DNA from: Proteromonas lacertae
Taxonomy: Eukaryota; Sar; Bigyra; Opalinata; Proteromonadidae
DNA length: 52,841 nucleotides
Assembly (NCBI GenBank): GCA_002245135.1
Contig: NGBS01000623.1
Span: 1 to 52,841, forward strand
Direction: 5' to 3'
Shown here one piece after another: positions 11,201 to 23,931 of the stretch. The first letter of the stretch is position 1. Each line of letters starts with the position of its first letter. The notes beneath the pieces are model-generated. The model saw only the letters and a program-made list of their open reading frames with translations. It was not told the DNA's origin and made no database searches. Position numbers and translations under genes: made by a program.

Positions 11201-14200
11201 TCAATTAATCTTCTAATCACCATCAAGGCATAAAGATTATATAACGATTGAGGTAATGATGTAGAATTTGTCTTAAACTTTGTTAATAACAACTTATAGA
11301 AATTATCACCAACTTTCAACATGACATTCATAATTACTTTTTGAGCTGCGAATCTTTGTAACTGCAAACAATAACCAATACATCTTGAAACTAATGTTGT
11401 TTTATTGTTATTAGTTTCACAATATTGTAATCTATTAAACTCACATTTTTGAATCCATTGAAAACCAGTCAATGGATTATAAAACTTCACAAACACAAAT
11501 CTATCACTTTCTTCTCTCATTTCTCTATCAATTACACCAATTCGATTATTACCATCACCAGTAAATCTTACAAATAATCCTCTTTTAATCTGTCTTTTCT
11601 CCATATTGTAATATTCATTATTATTCAAATGAACTTCATCAGCACAAAGCATTTTATCAGATGGTGAGTTTATAGCTCGAAGATACCACGGTTGATAGTT
11701 TAAAGATCCATTACTATTGGATATCTCTCTTTTTGGCACAAAATTACTTCTCATTACGTTAGTAATTTGATATTTTTTTACATCTTTATTCACATCAACT
11801 GCAATACCTAATATTCTATTTGCAGCATCAAATTTGCTTTCACATTCTTTTAATTCTTCATAACATGCTCTTATAGAATATCCTGCTAGTGAATTGTGCA
11901 TTACAGTTGAATCCATTTTGAATGAATCTGGACATTCACTTTCATCTCCTTGTAAATTATATTCTGCTTTAATATTTGATAATTCACAGATTCTAGAATG
12001 TTTTTCATTCACATATTTTTCTATTCTATCTTCACTTACACTTGGTATATAAGAAGGTATATATTCCATATCACATGTATAATCTAATGATTTACCTGTT
12101 GCAATAGCAAATGCTTTTTTCATAATTGTATTTGAAGCTAATTTATTAGCAATTTCCATATTATTTGTCTGAACAGAAAAGAATCTGAATAATTGGTATT
12201 TCAATGATGATAATATGAATAAATGTTCAGGTGAATTTCTTATTTTTGCTTCATTCTCTTCTATTGCCGATTTTAATGCATCTCTTACTTCATCGCTATT
12301 TATTCCTAATAAAATATCAGTTACAATAGGAGGTTGAATTTTATCTAATGGAATACAGTTATTACTATTATAATGATGTATTTCTTCATTAAATGATTCG
12401 TTAAATATAATTCCAATATCATTCAAAAGTGGATCATATGATACAACTGTTCCTATTTGATTGGTTGGTTTATATAATACTTTTCCACTTGCTCTTATAA
12501 TTTCAATACTACTTCCTAATACTGATAAAACACCAAAACAAATTAACACTTCTTTTGTAGATGATTTTACATTGCTAATATAACTACTAAGTTGATTATC
12601 TAAATCACTTAACAACACTTTAAACTTGTCAGATATTATATCATTCCAATATTTATTACTAGTTAATAGCTTTCGAATAAAATCAATCAATTCAGATACG
12701 ATAATTTGTGTATTATATCCATAACCATTTGGATAAGTTATTCCTCTTTCATCTTCATCGTTGAACTTTTCTATGTTATAAGTTTCACCTATTAACTGTA
12801 GAAATGCTCTTAATAACTCAGAAATATCAAAATTAATAGTTATATTTTGGAATATATTAGATAAGAATCGAATTAAAGAGATTTTCAATTGTGGATATCC
12901 ATTTATTATAGCCTCTAATATAAACTTAAAATTATTGCTTAAAAATGTATTTTGTACCTTTGAATCACAGATTATATTAATAAACGTAATAGCATCAATC
13001 AAATGTGATTCAACTTGCAAAGAATTTCTTAAAGAAGGATTATGAATCTGTAAATAGGTAGAAATCCAGTTTTGTATATAATCATCAATTCTTTCACTTT
13101 CTTCACTTACAGTAATTGTTTTTATTATATCATGAGATAATTCATCTGGAATTCTATCATATATCACATTTCTAACATCTTTATTATCTTTATCATTATT
13201 ATTATTACTAATATTGATTAGTTGTCTCTTTCTATGCTTTATATGTTCATTATGAGATATAAACTGAGTTAATAATTCCAAGTGGAAATAATGACAGTAT
13301 TTTGATATTATTAAGTTGTTATACTTATGAGGTGATGATGGTTTAAATAAGAATGGCAATATTTCATATTCTTTCCTATTCCTTAACTCTTTCTTCATTA
13401 TCAAATAACACTCAGCATAATGCATAATAAAAGTTTGATTGTCATTAAATTCATCTAAATTATTGGTTATATAGTCTTTCAGACATTTTTGATTTAATAA
13501 CAACTTTCTTACACTTTCAATAGAAATTGTATTATCAGAAATCAATTCAACTAATTGTTTTGAAGTTGGTAAAGATTCTAGATTCCAGTTTTCAAGAATA
13601 TCACAATAATCTATTTCTTTGTTTTGATCCATACATATCATTTCATAATCAACTAATTTATTGAAGAATCCAATTTTAAATATCATTTCTAAATCAGATT
13701 TCTTATAATCTAAACTCAAAGTGTATAAAATAGCATAACTTAAACTATTACACGAAGTAATATTCTTATTCAATAATCCATATAAATCAATAAAGAAATC
13801 ATAAAATATTTGTTTCAATTCCCATATATCTTTTATACCAATTCCATTAATACCATTATCATATGAATATTTAAAATAGAACAAATTATCACTTGTTACA
13901 TTTGAATTACAACTTCTAAATGCACTTTTTATGTTATGCAATAAATCACACTGGCAAATCTTAGATTTGATATTACTTAGCATGTACAATATCTTCTTTA
14001 AACTATCAATTCTATTTCTACATATTTTCATTCTATTTTCTTGGATATTCTTCAAACTGTTCAACCTGTCTTCATCTTTAACAGTTGATAAGAAATCAAT
14101 CAACAAATCATTAATATTAACAGTTTCTTTTTCTACTGGTAATTCATTCAATTTGAAATTATCATCATTTTCTTCATAATGTTGTAAAAACTGGTTCAAT

Positions 14201-17200
14201 ACTTTAACATTTATATTTCTTATACTATTAGAAATAAGAATTCTATTTGATCTTGGAGTAGGAACAGCTTCTGGAGCTTCAACATCTCTTACAATAATAT
14301 CTTTGATAGGCTCATTCTTATTTCTGAATGACAATATATACTTCAATTCATTCTCTACATTCTTGTAATATTTGTCTTTCAATGAATCAATATCTTCTTC
14401 ACTTGCATTATTTCTCAAGTTGTTTATTGTTGTTAAAATTTTCTTTCTAAAGTGAGACATATCTAAACCTATTGCTTCACATATTTGTAATTGTTCTGGT
14501 GTGAGTTTATCTTCAATTTTGTCTTTATTTTCTGTTACTATGGCTATGATATCTTTCAATAATTGTAGATTATTAGTTTGTTTAAATAGAATTATTAAAT
14601 AGTGCATTTCCAATGTTGCTGGTATTCTTCTATTCTTATTCAACAAGTCTCTTTCATATTTAGTAAAGAACCATCCACTTATAGTCTTTGCTATTTGATC
14701 TTCAGATGCTATTATATAGATATAAATGATAATTATATACTAAATTGTTTAGTTAAATCATTGATTTCTTTATTCTCAAAACCTTCTCCTTCTGATTCTT
14801 GACCATTTATACATATATCAGTTGATAATAACCATGATAAGTTGTATTTATCTTCTATTGAATATCCATGAATCATTTGTTTTAACATTTCACTTATTGT
14901 AGCGCAATATAATCTTTCAATGTTGTAATGTAATGGAGTATCTCTTAATATCTTTTGATCTATACAGAATTATATGAATATGAATATAATAAAAAAGTAT
15001 ATTTTACCTTTAACATAACAATTAAACTTCATTTTACCTTCAAATGCAACAGCTAATTGGCATTTATCACTTGTTAACTCTTCTCCTATGACTTTATCAG
15101 ATTCTGAGATAATTTCATTATTATATTCAACTGTTAATTTGAATGTTTTACTATTAATTGTTAACACAATGATAGATCCTGATGTAATGCAGAATGGTCT
15201 AACAAAATACTTCTTATCTTTTAAATATATAAATTCACCTTTATTATTAGTATATATCTCACAATTCTTAATACCTTTAGCTGGATCAGATTTTGTCAAG
15301 CCAAATGAAAAGCTTGATGTATTATCTTCAGATGAAATAATATGAAAGATAATTTTCAATTCAACATCATGAAAAACAGTTGAAGATAATAACCTTTGCT
15401 TAAATGCATTACTAATCACTGGATAAACAGAAGGACCAATTCTCTTCTCCAATTCTGATTCTTCTATTCCATCTAATTCAAAATATGGTTGAATATTGAA
15501 CGACTTTTGATTTCTTGGAAATATATATAAAGTACAAAGTGTATAGTTAATTAAGAACTTATTGAATCCTTCAATACTATTATCTTCAGATATATCTGTC
15601 ACTAAATCTATCAAATCTGTTCTATAATGAATATCATCGATTCTATTAGTAATTTTATATGGATCATTACTCTTATATATTTCAGTCGAATAAATGAAAT
15701 ATGTTCTATTTGCACGTAGAATTAGAGGATATAATAAACCTTCAGAAGCAAAACCCAAACTATCAATTTGTGATTTACTATTCACAACAACTGAAGATAA
15801 TATTTCTTTTGTGCTTTGGTCAATTAAACGAATAACATGTGGTGAATGTAATTGTCTCAAATTATCTCTTAAACTAACAGCTCTTCCCAACGAATATAAT
15901 ACTAAATCCACTTTTGGTTTAAAGAAATAACCCATATTGCATGTTTTATTATCAATTGAACCATCTTCTAATGATAATAATGAACTGGTTGGTGGAGAAA
16001 TAAAGTCTCTTTGTATCCAATCGTTATCTATTATATTGTTCATTATTATATCATTATTATCATATTCAGAATCAAGTATATGGCAATATTTCTCATGTTC
16101 TATACATAATTCTATGATTGGTTGATTAATAGATTCAATAATGCTTTGATTGTATAAATTATTTTTAATAAATGATATAAATTCAATCACAAATTCACCA
16201 ATTGGAGATGAATAATAATTAGCTTTTGTATAATCCATTAATTCTTTTTCTTTTTTAGTTTCTTCCATACATTTTAGAATATATTCTTTTATTGCTATTT
16301 TTGTATAGTTTTCTATATCAACATACTTCTTTTCAGTGTCTTTAGAAATAATGGCAGTTAAATACTGTTCTTGATATTTAATAATGAAATTACTGAGTAT
16401 TCTATACTGATTATTTATATTTTTATCTTTCTTCTTTATTGAATCAATATATAACCCAATTGATTTAAAAAATAGTAATTTAAATAAGGCTATTTCTATT
16501 GGATATATTTCACCATTATCATCATTACATAAATAATATATCATTACTGGAGATTCGCTGAATCTTTCTAAAAGAATAAAGAATATTTTATCATTATCTT
16601 TTAACTTTAGGAAATAACTAATCCTTTCCTCAACTGTAGTAAATAACAATGAATAACCTGATACGATTGTTGATGTTAATTGTTTAATCAAATCTTCATG
16701 ATCTGGGTTAATAACATCATATAAAGAGATTATATTCTTTGTCAAATTCTCGAACTTTCCCATTAATTGTAATGGATCTGCCATTTTCCACAATTGATTA
16801 TCTTTTGGACTTAATCCATCTAATATAAACTGTTTAAAATTCATTTGCATTAAGTATAAAACATGATACAAATCTGTTTCGTGAAGTTTTAAATCTTTTT
16901 TACATTCATCAATTAGTGTATTAAATATTGAAACAGTTTTATTGGATAATTCATACCAAATTGGTATTTGACTAATACTTTTACTTGAATATGGAATAGT
17001 CTCATAAAATTCTATTATCTCTTTCAATAATTCAAATATTACATTCATAAATTCAGAAGTATTATTTATTGCTCTTTCTACATACAACTTATCATATTCT
17101 TCTTTATTTAAAAAACAAATATTATGCCAAGCAATACAACATCTATTAACATCATTTCTTGAATTAATAACAAAACTAATCTCACACATATTCTCTATTT

Positions 17201-19375
17201 TAATATCAAATTCATATTTTGGATTATGAACATCTATCGGTTTTTCTCCATAAACTAATTGATTTGTACCATCACTATCTCTTGCATATATTTTAATAAA
17301 TATAGAATTATCACGTATAATGTCATCTTTATCTTTATCTGTCATAGCAACATAGCCATGACAGTAATACTTTAATCTACAAGGCACAGAGAGTGAATAA
17401 TCATTTCTACCTTCAATATTATATCCATAAGCATCATAGTTAATATTACCTTTGAATTTCACTACATCTGTTGAATAATCATTATTAAAATTAACATTTG
17501 GCATTGCTATTAATAATTTACTATCTCTAGTCTCAGTGAAAGATAATAAACTAACTTTTGAATTACCATTAAACAACACAATTGGATAAATATTGTTTCC
17601 TTTTGATAAACTGAAAAATGGAACATATAAATCATTATTAATACTTATATATAATGCATGAGATGTTTCAACATACAATAAACTAATTACATCATTTTCA
17701 ATCATTGGTTTAACATAATCATATTCTAAACATCTACCATTAAACACTCTATTTCCTTTAGTTGAATATAAATAGATCATTCCACATTCTTCTATATTCA
17801 CTCCTTCTATATATGTTTTCTTTGATATACCAAAATATATTTCATCCTTTTCATCTAACTTTGTAATTAAAAACTTCCATTCATAAACAGCAGGATAAGA
17901 TAAACAATAATTCAAAATAGCGTAATTATATTTGATATTTGATTTATCACTACTTAAGTGAATTCCATCTTTTATTCTTATACCAGCTGTACAATAGGTT
18001 GGTTCAAATATTGTCCTTATAGGATTCTTCTTTATATATAAATTATGTTCTCTTTCATAAAATAATGATTGTTTTTTATCCTCCAAATACTTTACAAATG
18101 ATGAAGCTTCCTCTTTTATTTTAGAGAAATCAAATGATTTATTATCAATTTGTAACATTGTAGAAATATAACTGATTAATGGATAGAATAAATCGGTAAT
18201 TTTACATATTCTTAACATTAGAAACGTATATTTGTCTAATTTATCATGGTAATTGGTAGTCAATTTTTCAATATATGTTCTAAAAGTAGTTCTAGCATAA
18301 ACACTATCAGCTTCATCATAAAATAACACTTTCTTAATATTAATATAAAACGATCTACTCTTATCAGGACATTTGAATGTAAAAACAAGCGATTTTAGTT
18401 CATTAGGATCAATTGAAGATGGAACTAATAAGTTTATATCATTATCTATTTCATTATCTGTGATTAATGTCTCAGTAAGTTCAATTTCTCCTATTTTTGT
18501 CTTCATTATGATTGGATATGAATGACTCTCCAATCTTATCTATTATTTTATTATTAAATTAAATATATAATATACTCTAATATAACTCGGTAGTTCAAAA
18601 CATTCTAATTGACAATTACATATTTTCTCTCTATTTGGTTGTATTACTCCACTTTTCCATAATATACTCCTGTCTCCCATTTGTTTTTGTTCTTCATCAT
18701 CTTCTGGACTTAGTTTCAATGTACATGAATCACATTCTCTTCCTCTTTTCTCTTGAAATTGACATATTTCTCTATTCAACTTTTTAGAGGAATTTTGGAG
18801 TTTATCGTTTAATTTTTCTAGAAATTTGTCATAACTGGATGGTACTATATCTTCATTGCTTATCTATTAGAATAATAATGATTAATATACGAAACAAGGA
18901 ATAGTAAAAAAGAATTTCGGTTGTTCAGAATAAGAATGTAATAAACCATTATATATGTTTTGAAAATTACGAAATATTGACTTATTATTCTATAAAATAT
19001 AATATAAATCAAACAACTAGGAGATACTTCAATTAAATTCTCTAAAGGTATTGAATATGATGAAAATGGTGGACCACATATTTCCATTTGAGAATATAAA
19101 TTGAGTTCCATCAAGGAATGGTAAAAATCTGAACGATTTCCAAATCTAGAGTATTAAAGGAAGGAAAAATACTTCAACCTTTCTTCTGTTTTAGTTATGG
19201 TGCTTTCAAAATCTTGGTGATATAAAGAGCCCATCCAATACTCATATTCATATCCTGTAAAATCGTTTGTGTTTGAATAACAGTTATTATTCTGTGATTT
19301 ATTAATATTGTACAGACGTTTCATGGCATCACCTTTATATAGAAACCTAAGATCTTTATTGTCTGTAAATTCCAT
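8209..19375 (-). CDS. Giant HECT-type E3 ubiquitin ligase with SPRY domains
   Basis: Seven exons give exactly 3653 codons including the stop. Introns are 19146-19172, 18990-19027, 18864-18890, 18540-18575, 14960-15007 and 14709-14740; exon 5 is 3.5 kb and exon 7 is 6.5 kb. Start ATG at 19375 (MEFTDNKDLRF). A SPRY-like domain lies around residues 450-570 (YEWKFLITKLDEKDEIYFGI) and another around 1300-1415 (ELKIIFHIISSED, FSFGLTKSDP). The long helical middle has SH3-like segments (GTVVSYDPLLNDIGIIF, RGLFVRFTGDGNNRIGVID). The HECT domain fills about the last 400 residues (NEEGVDAGGLFRDC, FKFIGRIIGVSIR, WGRSRIP) with the thioester Cys at about 3619 in LPKSHTCFFQLDLP. It would accept ubiquitin from an E2 and pass it to substrate. 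The size and SPRY/SH3-like content recall HERC-type ligases, but no RCC1 repeats are visible. Poly-Asp at about 9083-9112 is low complexity. Five of the six introns lie in the first 40% of the coding sequence. Confidence 0.93.
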
Positions 19376-19395
19376 TTTTAAAATTACATTTGATC

Positions 19396-19402
19396 TCAAG
19401 CC
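19396..19402 (-). promoter_or_regulatory. GGCTTGA upstream element, HECT gene
   Basis: In the gene's orientation CTCGGCTTGAGATC lies 21 nt before the HECT start. It is the closest spacing among the six copies and so the most suggestive of an initiator-like position. Confidence 0.55.
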
Positions 19403-19414
19403 GAGCTTTTTACT

Positions 19415-19454
19415 TTTTCATAACCCCAAAACACAATAAATTGGGTTATGAAAA
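19415..19454. promoter_or_regulatory. Inverted repeat in the HECT / DCX-Ras divergent promoter
   Basis: TTTTCATAACCC (19415-19426) and GGGTTATGAAAA (19443-19454) are exact reverse complements separated by 16 bp. They sit in the 111-bp gap between two divergent starts (19375 minus, 19487 plus), so each gene has the same box facing it. GGGTTATT, sharing GGGTTAT with the arm, also lies upstream of the second BTB gene (near 39592-39599, in its orientation). Binding of a dimeric factor or bidirectional control is a plausible inference. Confidence 0.5.
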
Positions 19455-19486
19455 GAAATTTTTTAAAAAGATAATTTTTTCACAGA

Positions 19487-20372
19487 ATGAGAATTATTGC
19501 ACATAAAAATGAAAGAGGTGCAGAAGGGAAAGTATTTATTATTTTTAAAACTATAGATAATGCATGTTGACCTTCAGAACACCTCATTTGATCAATTGAA
19601 GAAGGATATAGCCGATAAAGTTGGATTGAAGCAGTGTAGAAGAATATTTATTTCAAGTGGTGCTGAAATAACCAATATAAACGAAATTCACGAACTTGAT
19701 CTATTATATGGCTCATCAGGTGAAGATTATTTTAAACGTATTTATTTACTGATAAATAATACATAATAGAAACTGGTTTATCAGATCATTTCGCAATATC
19801 AGTTGTAGGAGCAGGTGGTGTAGGAAAATCAGCTCTGACGTTAAGATTCGTTAGAAATTCATTTATAAATAATTGGGATCCAACCATAGAAGACGCATAC
19901 AGCAAACCAGTCGAAGTTGATCATAAAATATGTAAATTGGATATTTTAGATACTGCTGGACAAGAAGATTTTGAATCTTTACGATATCAGTGGATGTTAG
20001 ACAAAGATGGTTATTTATTTGTGTTTTCGTTAGATAATCGAGATAGTTTGAAGGAACTTGATTCATTTTTCCAATTACATTCTCAATTAAATACAAATAG
20101 GCAAGTTCCAATTGTTGTGTGTGGAAACAAAGCTGATTTAATAGTATCATTATGAATATTATGTAATTTTGTAGAATGATGTAAATCCAGTGATTCCTTA
20201 TGAAAGTATTAAGCAGAAAGTCGCTCAATATCACGCGCAATACCTTGAAACTAGTGCTTTGACTGGTAATAATGTTAATACTGCGTTTGAAACGCTGATT
20301 AGAGAAATCAGGAATATAAACAATCCAAAAACCAAATCTTTATGTCCATGTGGTTGTTGCAATATTATGTAA
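19487..20372 (+). CDS. Ras-type small GTPase with N-terminal doublecortin-like domain
   Basis: Four exons (19487-19531, 19557-19737, 19770-20143, 20175-20372) join in phase to 265 residues. Residues 1-76 resemble a doublecortin (DCX) ubiquitin-like fold: a starting beta strand, TSFDQLKKDIADKVGLK, RRIFISSGAEI, and YGSSGEDYF, which matches the family's Y..SGE.F ending. Residues about 82-250 are a complete Ras GTPase: G1 GAGGVGKS, switch I DPTIEDAY, G3 DTAGQED with the catalytic Gln kept, G4 NKAD, G5 ETSAL. The tail CPCGCCNIM ends in a CaaX box (CNIM) with upstream cysteines, so farnesylation and palmitoylation at a membrane are expected. DCX domains usually bind tubulin, so the protein may link a membrane-anchored Ras switch to microtubules; that is inference. 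The intron positions show that the DCX part is spliced to Ras, not a separate gene. Confidence 0.85.
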
Positions 20373-20434
20373 TTTTATTAATACAAAAATTTTATTTTTT
20401 ATTATTATTATTATTAAAATAGTTTGTATTTTTA

Positions 20435-20725
20435 TTATTTATTTGCATTATCTAAGGTGGGATTACGGATTTTTAATAATAGAGGACTGTTCTTTAAAGC
20501 ATCTGGTAATACAACAAATCTTATCATACTACCTCTTAGAAAAACGTATTGTAATTTTGATATTCTGCCATCTCTTCCTGTAAGAGTCACATTTGACAAC
20601 TGACAGTTCATATTGTCTTCACTTGAGTTTAATAATCCTCTGTATACTTCACCATTTTTTAATTCGACTGTTACGTTGTTTCCTTCACCTTCATGTATTA
20701 ATTTTATTGGAACACCAAGAGACAT
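20435..20725 (-). CDS. SmD3: Small nuclear ribonucleoprotein SmD3
   Basis: A single exon of 96 residues with a full Sm fold: Sm1 ([30 protein letters not shown]) and Sm2 ([16 protein letters not shown]). The opening [15 protein letters not shown] is diagnostic of SmD3. It is a core subunit of the heptameric ring on U1, U2, U4 and U5 snRNAs, in keeping with the many introns in this genome. The protein ends soon after the fold ([13 protein letters not shown]) and lacks the Arg-Gly-rich tail of animal and plant SmD3. The 3' end converges on DCX-Ras with 62 bp between stops. Confidence 0.93.
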   Translation of the reverse strand: MSLGVPIKLIHEGEGNNVTVELKNGEVYRGLLNSSEDNMNCQLSNVTLTGRDGRISKLQYVFLRGSMIRFVVLPDALKNSPLLLKIRNPTLDNANK

Positions 20726-20854
20726 AATCTATTTGAAATACAAAAAAATAATGCATGCTATGAATTTAAGTAAAAAGAAAAATAGATAAGGAAATAAATA
20801 TATACTTATATTTGATCTAGACTGTAAGAAAAATTGGATGATTAAAAATGTTTA

Positions 20855-20861
20855 TCAAGCC
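20855..20861 (-). promoter_or_regulatory. GGCTTGA upstream element, SmD3
   Basis: In the gene's orientation TTCGGCTTGATAAA lies 130 nt before the SmD3 ATG, further than the other copies. A longer 5' UTR or an unrecognised 5' intron could explain the distance, or this copy may be fortuitous. Confidence 0.4.
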
Positions 20862-20978
20862 GAAATCAAACTTGTATGAAATTTAAAAGCGTTATTTTGG
20901 GAATTATTTAGGAATTATAATAAATTGAAATGATGTATATAGAATAAACTTCATAATATACATAGATTATTAAACTAT

Positions 20979-23591
20979 TTATTCATCTTCCTTTACATTC
21001 TCTTCATTTCCTTCTTCATCTTCTTCTTCTTCATCTTCTTCTTCTTCATCTTCATATTCTTCATCTTCATATTCTAAATTATTCCACACATTTTCAATAC
21101 AATCCATTATAATATTACAAAAATTATTATTCAAATATTCTATTGCAATAAAATAAAATATATACTATCATATATATTAATTCTACTTTTTATAAACTCC
21201 TTAATATTTTCTAACGATCCAGTCTCACCAAAATCAGCTAAACAACAGAATATATAATGCAATAAAATAATGAATGGATAAACACATGACTTATCTAAAT
21301 CCAATTGAATATTAACTATAAACTTTTGAAGGAATGAACCATCTTGTATCTCTTCACATTCATAAGTTTCATAATCAAAGACAATTCCATAAGGATATAA
21401 AAAATAACTAGTCACTCTCAATAATTCATCATTATCTTCATTAAATCTATTATTAAATTCTTTCTTTAATTTATCTACTATTTCATCATTATAAAATACT
21501 GAATGATTATTTTGATGAATATTTTTTATAGGGAAAAATATCTATTTATATTTAAATAAATATAATTATAAATATCAAATACTTCTATATCATTAAACAA
21601 GTTAACATCCATTAATCTTTCATTATTTAGATTACTCATAATTTGTTCAATTGTTAATTTCGCAAATGGTGATTGATTATTCTTCTTACAGTAAAATTCA
21701 ACCAACTACATAATATAAATATATAATTTATTATATATATATATATACATTAAATGTTTTATCATATTCAGGTGGTTTAAGTTTATCTCTTTGCAATAAT
21801 AATTGTTCTATATTTTTTCCATTTTCTTTAATGTTATACGATGATTGCTTTTTATTTTCATACTCTTCACATTTCTTTTCAAGATAATTAATTCTATTTT
21901 TATACTCCTTTACACTATTTTCATATTCTTCAGTTTTTTGTTTATACTCTTTAATCAGTTCTTCTTGCTTCTTCATTGCTACTGAATTCATAGTTGGCCC
22001 AACAACATGATTTGGTGGTAAAACAAAAGGAGGTGGAACAGTTGATTTTACTGAATCATTTTTTAATCTTTCATTCTCTTTTCTATATATATTTATTATC
22101 TTTAATTTATCTACAGTTTCAGTTGATATTATGTTATGAAGTCTTTCATACAATTTTTGGATCTCTTGTTGAATATCTTCAATATCATTTTCTTTTTTTT
22201 CTATAAATTCTATTGAATCAGAAATAAAATCTTTGTTTCTCATTATTAGATTATTTGATTCATCTAGAAGTGGTAAAGGAAGTTTACAGGATGGTTTTTC
22301 TATTCGAGAAGTATCTTTTGATGATGATGTAGATGATGAAAATGATTGAATTTGATTATTTCTGTTATTATTGTTGCTTACATCATCATCATCATCATCA
22401 TCACTTTCATCTTTTATTTTATTACCACTTATAATCATATAATTCTTATAATCTTCATATTCTTTTATCATATCTTTCAATTTATTTGATTCTATTCTTA
22501 TTTTATTTAATAATAAAAACACATTGGATGTGACTGGAGTACATCTTATTTCTCTGCATTTTCTACCAAATCTTAATATTTCTTCATTTTCTTTTATTGA
22601 TGCATTAAATGGATCTGCACATAAAGTAAATATTGTGTTACTATCACATCCAATTCTTTTATATAACATTTTACTGAGTAATGTATCATATTTATCATTC
22701 AAATTATAATCTTTGATATCTATTCAATATTTAGATATATATATATATACTATCACTCATTATTAATGTAATTTCAGATGAATAAATACCATTTTGTAAT
22801 GTTAAATTGATTATGTAATGAGATCTTATTGATTTATTTTTTTCTATTAACTCACAATATCTGTAATAAGAATTTTTAAATTCATTGAAATAATCTTCTT
22901 TCTTCGTTATTTCATTACGTTTTAACACAATGTTCTTTTCAACTTCAAATGGTTCTTTTGTGGATAGAATAACATTCTTCACATCATTAAATGTTAAACT
23001 AATAATTGAATCATTATTATGAAGTTTATTACGATGATGATCATCATCATAAATAAAAACGCCGGAAGAATGCATCTATGATTATATATATATATTAAAT
23101 AATAATATATACATAGATTTTTAGGTTATTATTTGATGATTTTTTGTTTAATAAAGTGTTTATTATTCTTGGTACTAATCCATAATCTAATTCTGGGTAT
23201 TTACTATTTTCTATATTACCATGAAACAGATTCAATTGACCTGCATTTTTACATCCACATCTAATATAGAGAAGGAAAGCTAATACACTGCTATAGTTGT
23301 ATTTAATCCATATAAAGATGTCAATACAATTTGTTCAACATATTCATATCTATAACATAGAATATTTATCGATACAAATCACTTTGAAGAGAATCTAAAG
23401 TAAGCACTCTATCAAATATATATGTGTTTCCATTATAATCAATTTGATCCTATAGATTTATAAAATTAAATATACATATTTAATATCCTTGTATCGAGGA
23501 TGATCAGGATGTATATGATTTTCATTCGTCTTTTGCTGTATGCTATATATAATCTATTCAGCTATGTTTAGAAATGTTATACTGTAGTCAT
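20979..23591 (-). CDS. Degenerate kinesin-like protein (pseudo-kinesin) with coiled coil and acidic tail
   Basis: About eleven exons with 25-44 nt introns give roughly 750 residues from the ATG at 23591. The motor fold is recognisable: YIFDRVLTLDSLQSDLYEYV, then IVLTSLYGLNTTIAV, then GLVPRIINTLLNKK, SIRSHYIINL in place of SSRSHAIF, and a closing DSNTIFTLCADPFNASIKEN plus EEILRFGRKCREIRC, matching the SLGGNSKT...ETLSTLRFA block. The P-loop position reads GCKNAGQL instead of GQTGSGKT, so the ATP-binding Lys and Thr/Ser are gone. Switch II (DLAGSE) is replaced by IMSDNIKD, and the following helix and loop are shortened. It therefore should not hydrolyse ATP. After the motor come a poly-Asp/Ser linker, coiled coils (residues about 390-540), a Pro-rich stretch, a C-terminal domain (VTSYFLYPYGIVFDYETYEC) and a Glu/Asp tail. 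It may act as a microtubule-associated or cargo scaffold. Confidence 0.75.
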
Positions 23592-23931
23592 GATATTGCT
23601 CTATAATTGAATAAAGATTTAATACAAAAATACAGTGTATAAATGTATTATTTTTTTTAAACAATAAATGCTATAAAATTATGTTAAACGGGAGAATATA
23701 TACAAAAAAATAATAGAATATTAGTCATATTCGAATTGATTAGCTGAGTATTTAATCAATCTCAATTGCTACTTATGTTCCAAACTAAAATTGTATAACT
23801 TATAACCTTGTATGATATTATATCAATGATATAATCACTATGATTGTTAAATTTTCAAATAGCTTGAATTACGGTTTGATTTCTGGCATTTTTTATATTT
23901 TTCTAATTTATTCATTATAATTATACCTAAG
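23592..23931. other. Divergent spacer between pseudo-kinesin and eIF1
   Basis: 340 bp, AT-rich, no open frame of note. ATAGCTTGAATT about 60 nt before the eIF1 start resembles the GGCTTGA element with one mismatch. No other structure is visible. Confidence 0.4.

Noticed and set aside
14970-18533. A separate 1187-codon SPRY protein gene
   Set aside because: It ends inside an intron (14960-15007). Splicing carries the frame into the HECT exons, so it is the middle of the same gene.
18543-19399. Three small separate genes upstream of the HECT gene
   Set aside because: Their frames join through phase-compatible GT-AG introns into the HECT coding sequence, with exon lengths that keep phase exactly, and each apparent start except the first is a TTG or lies inside an exon.
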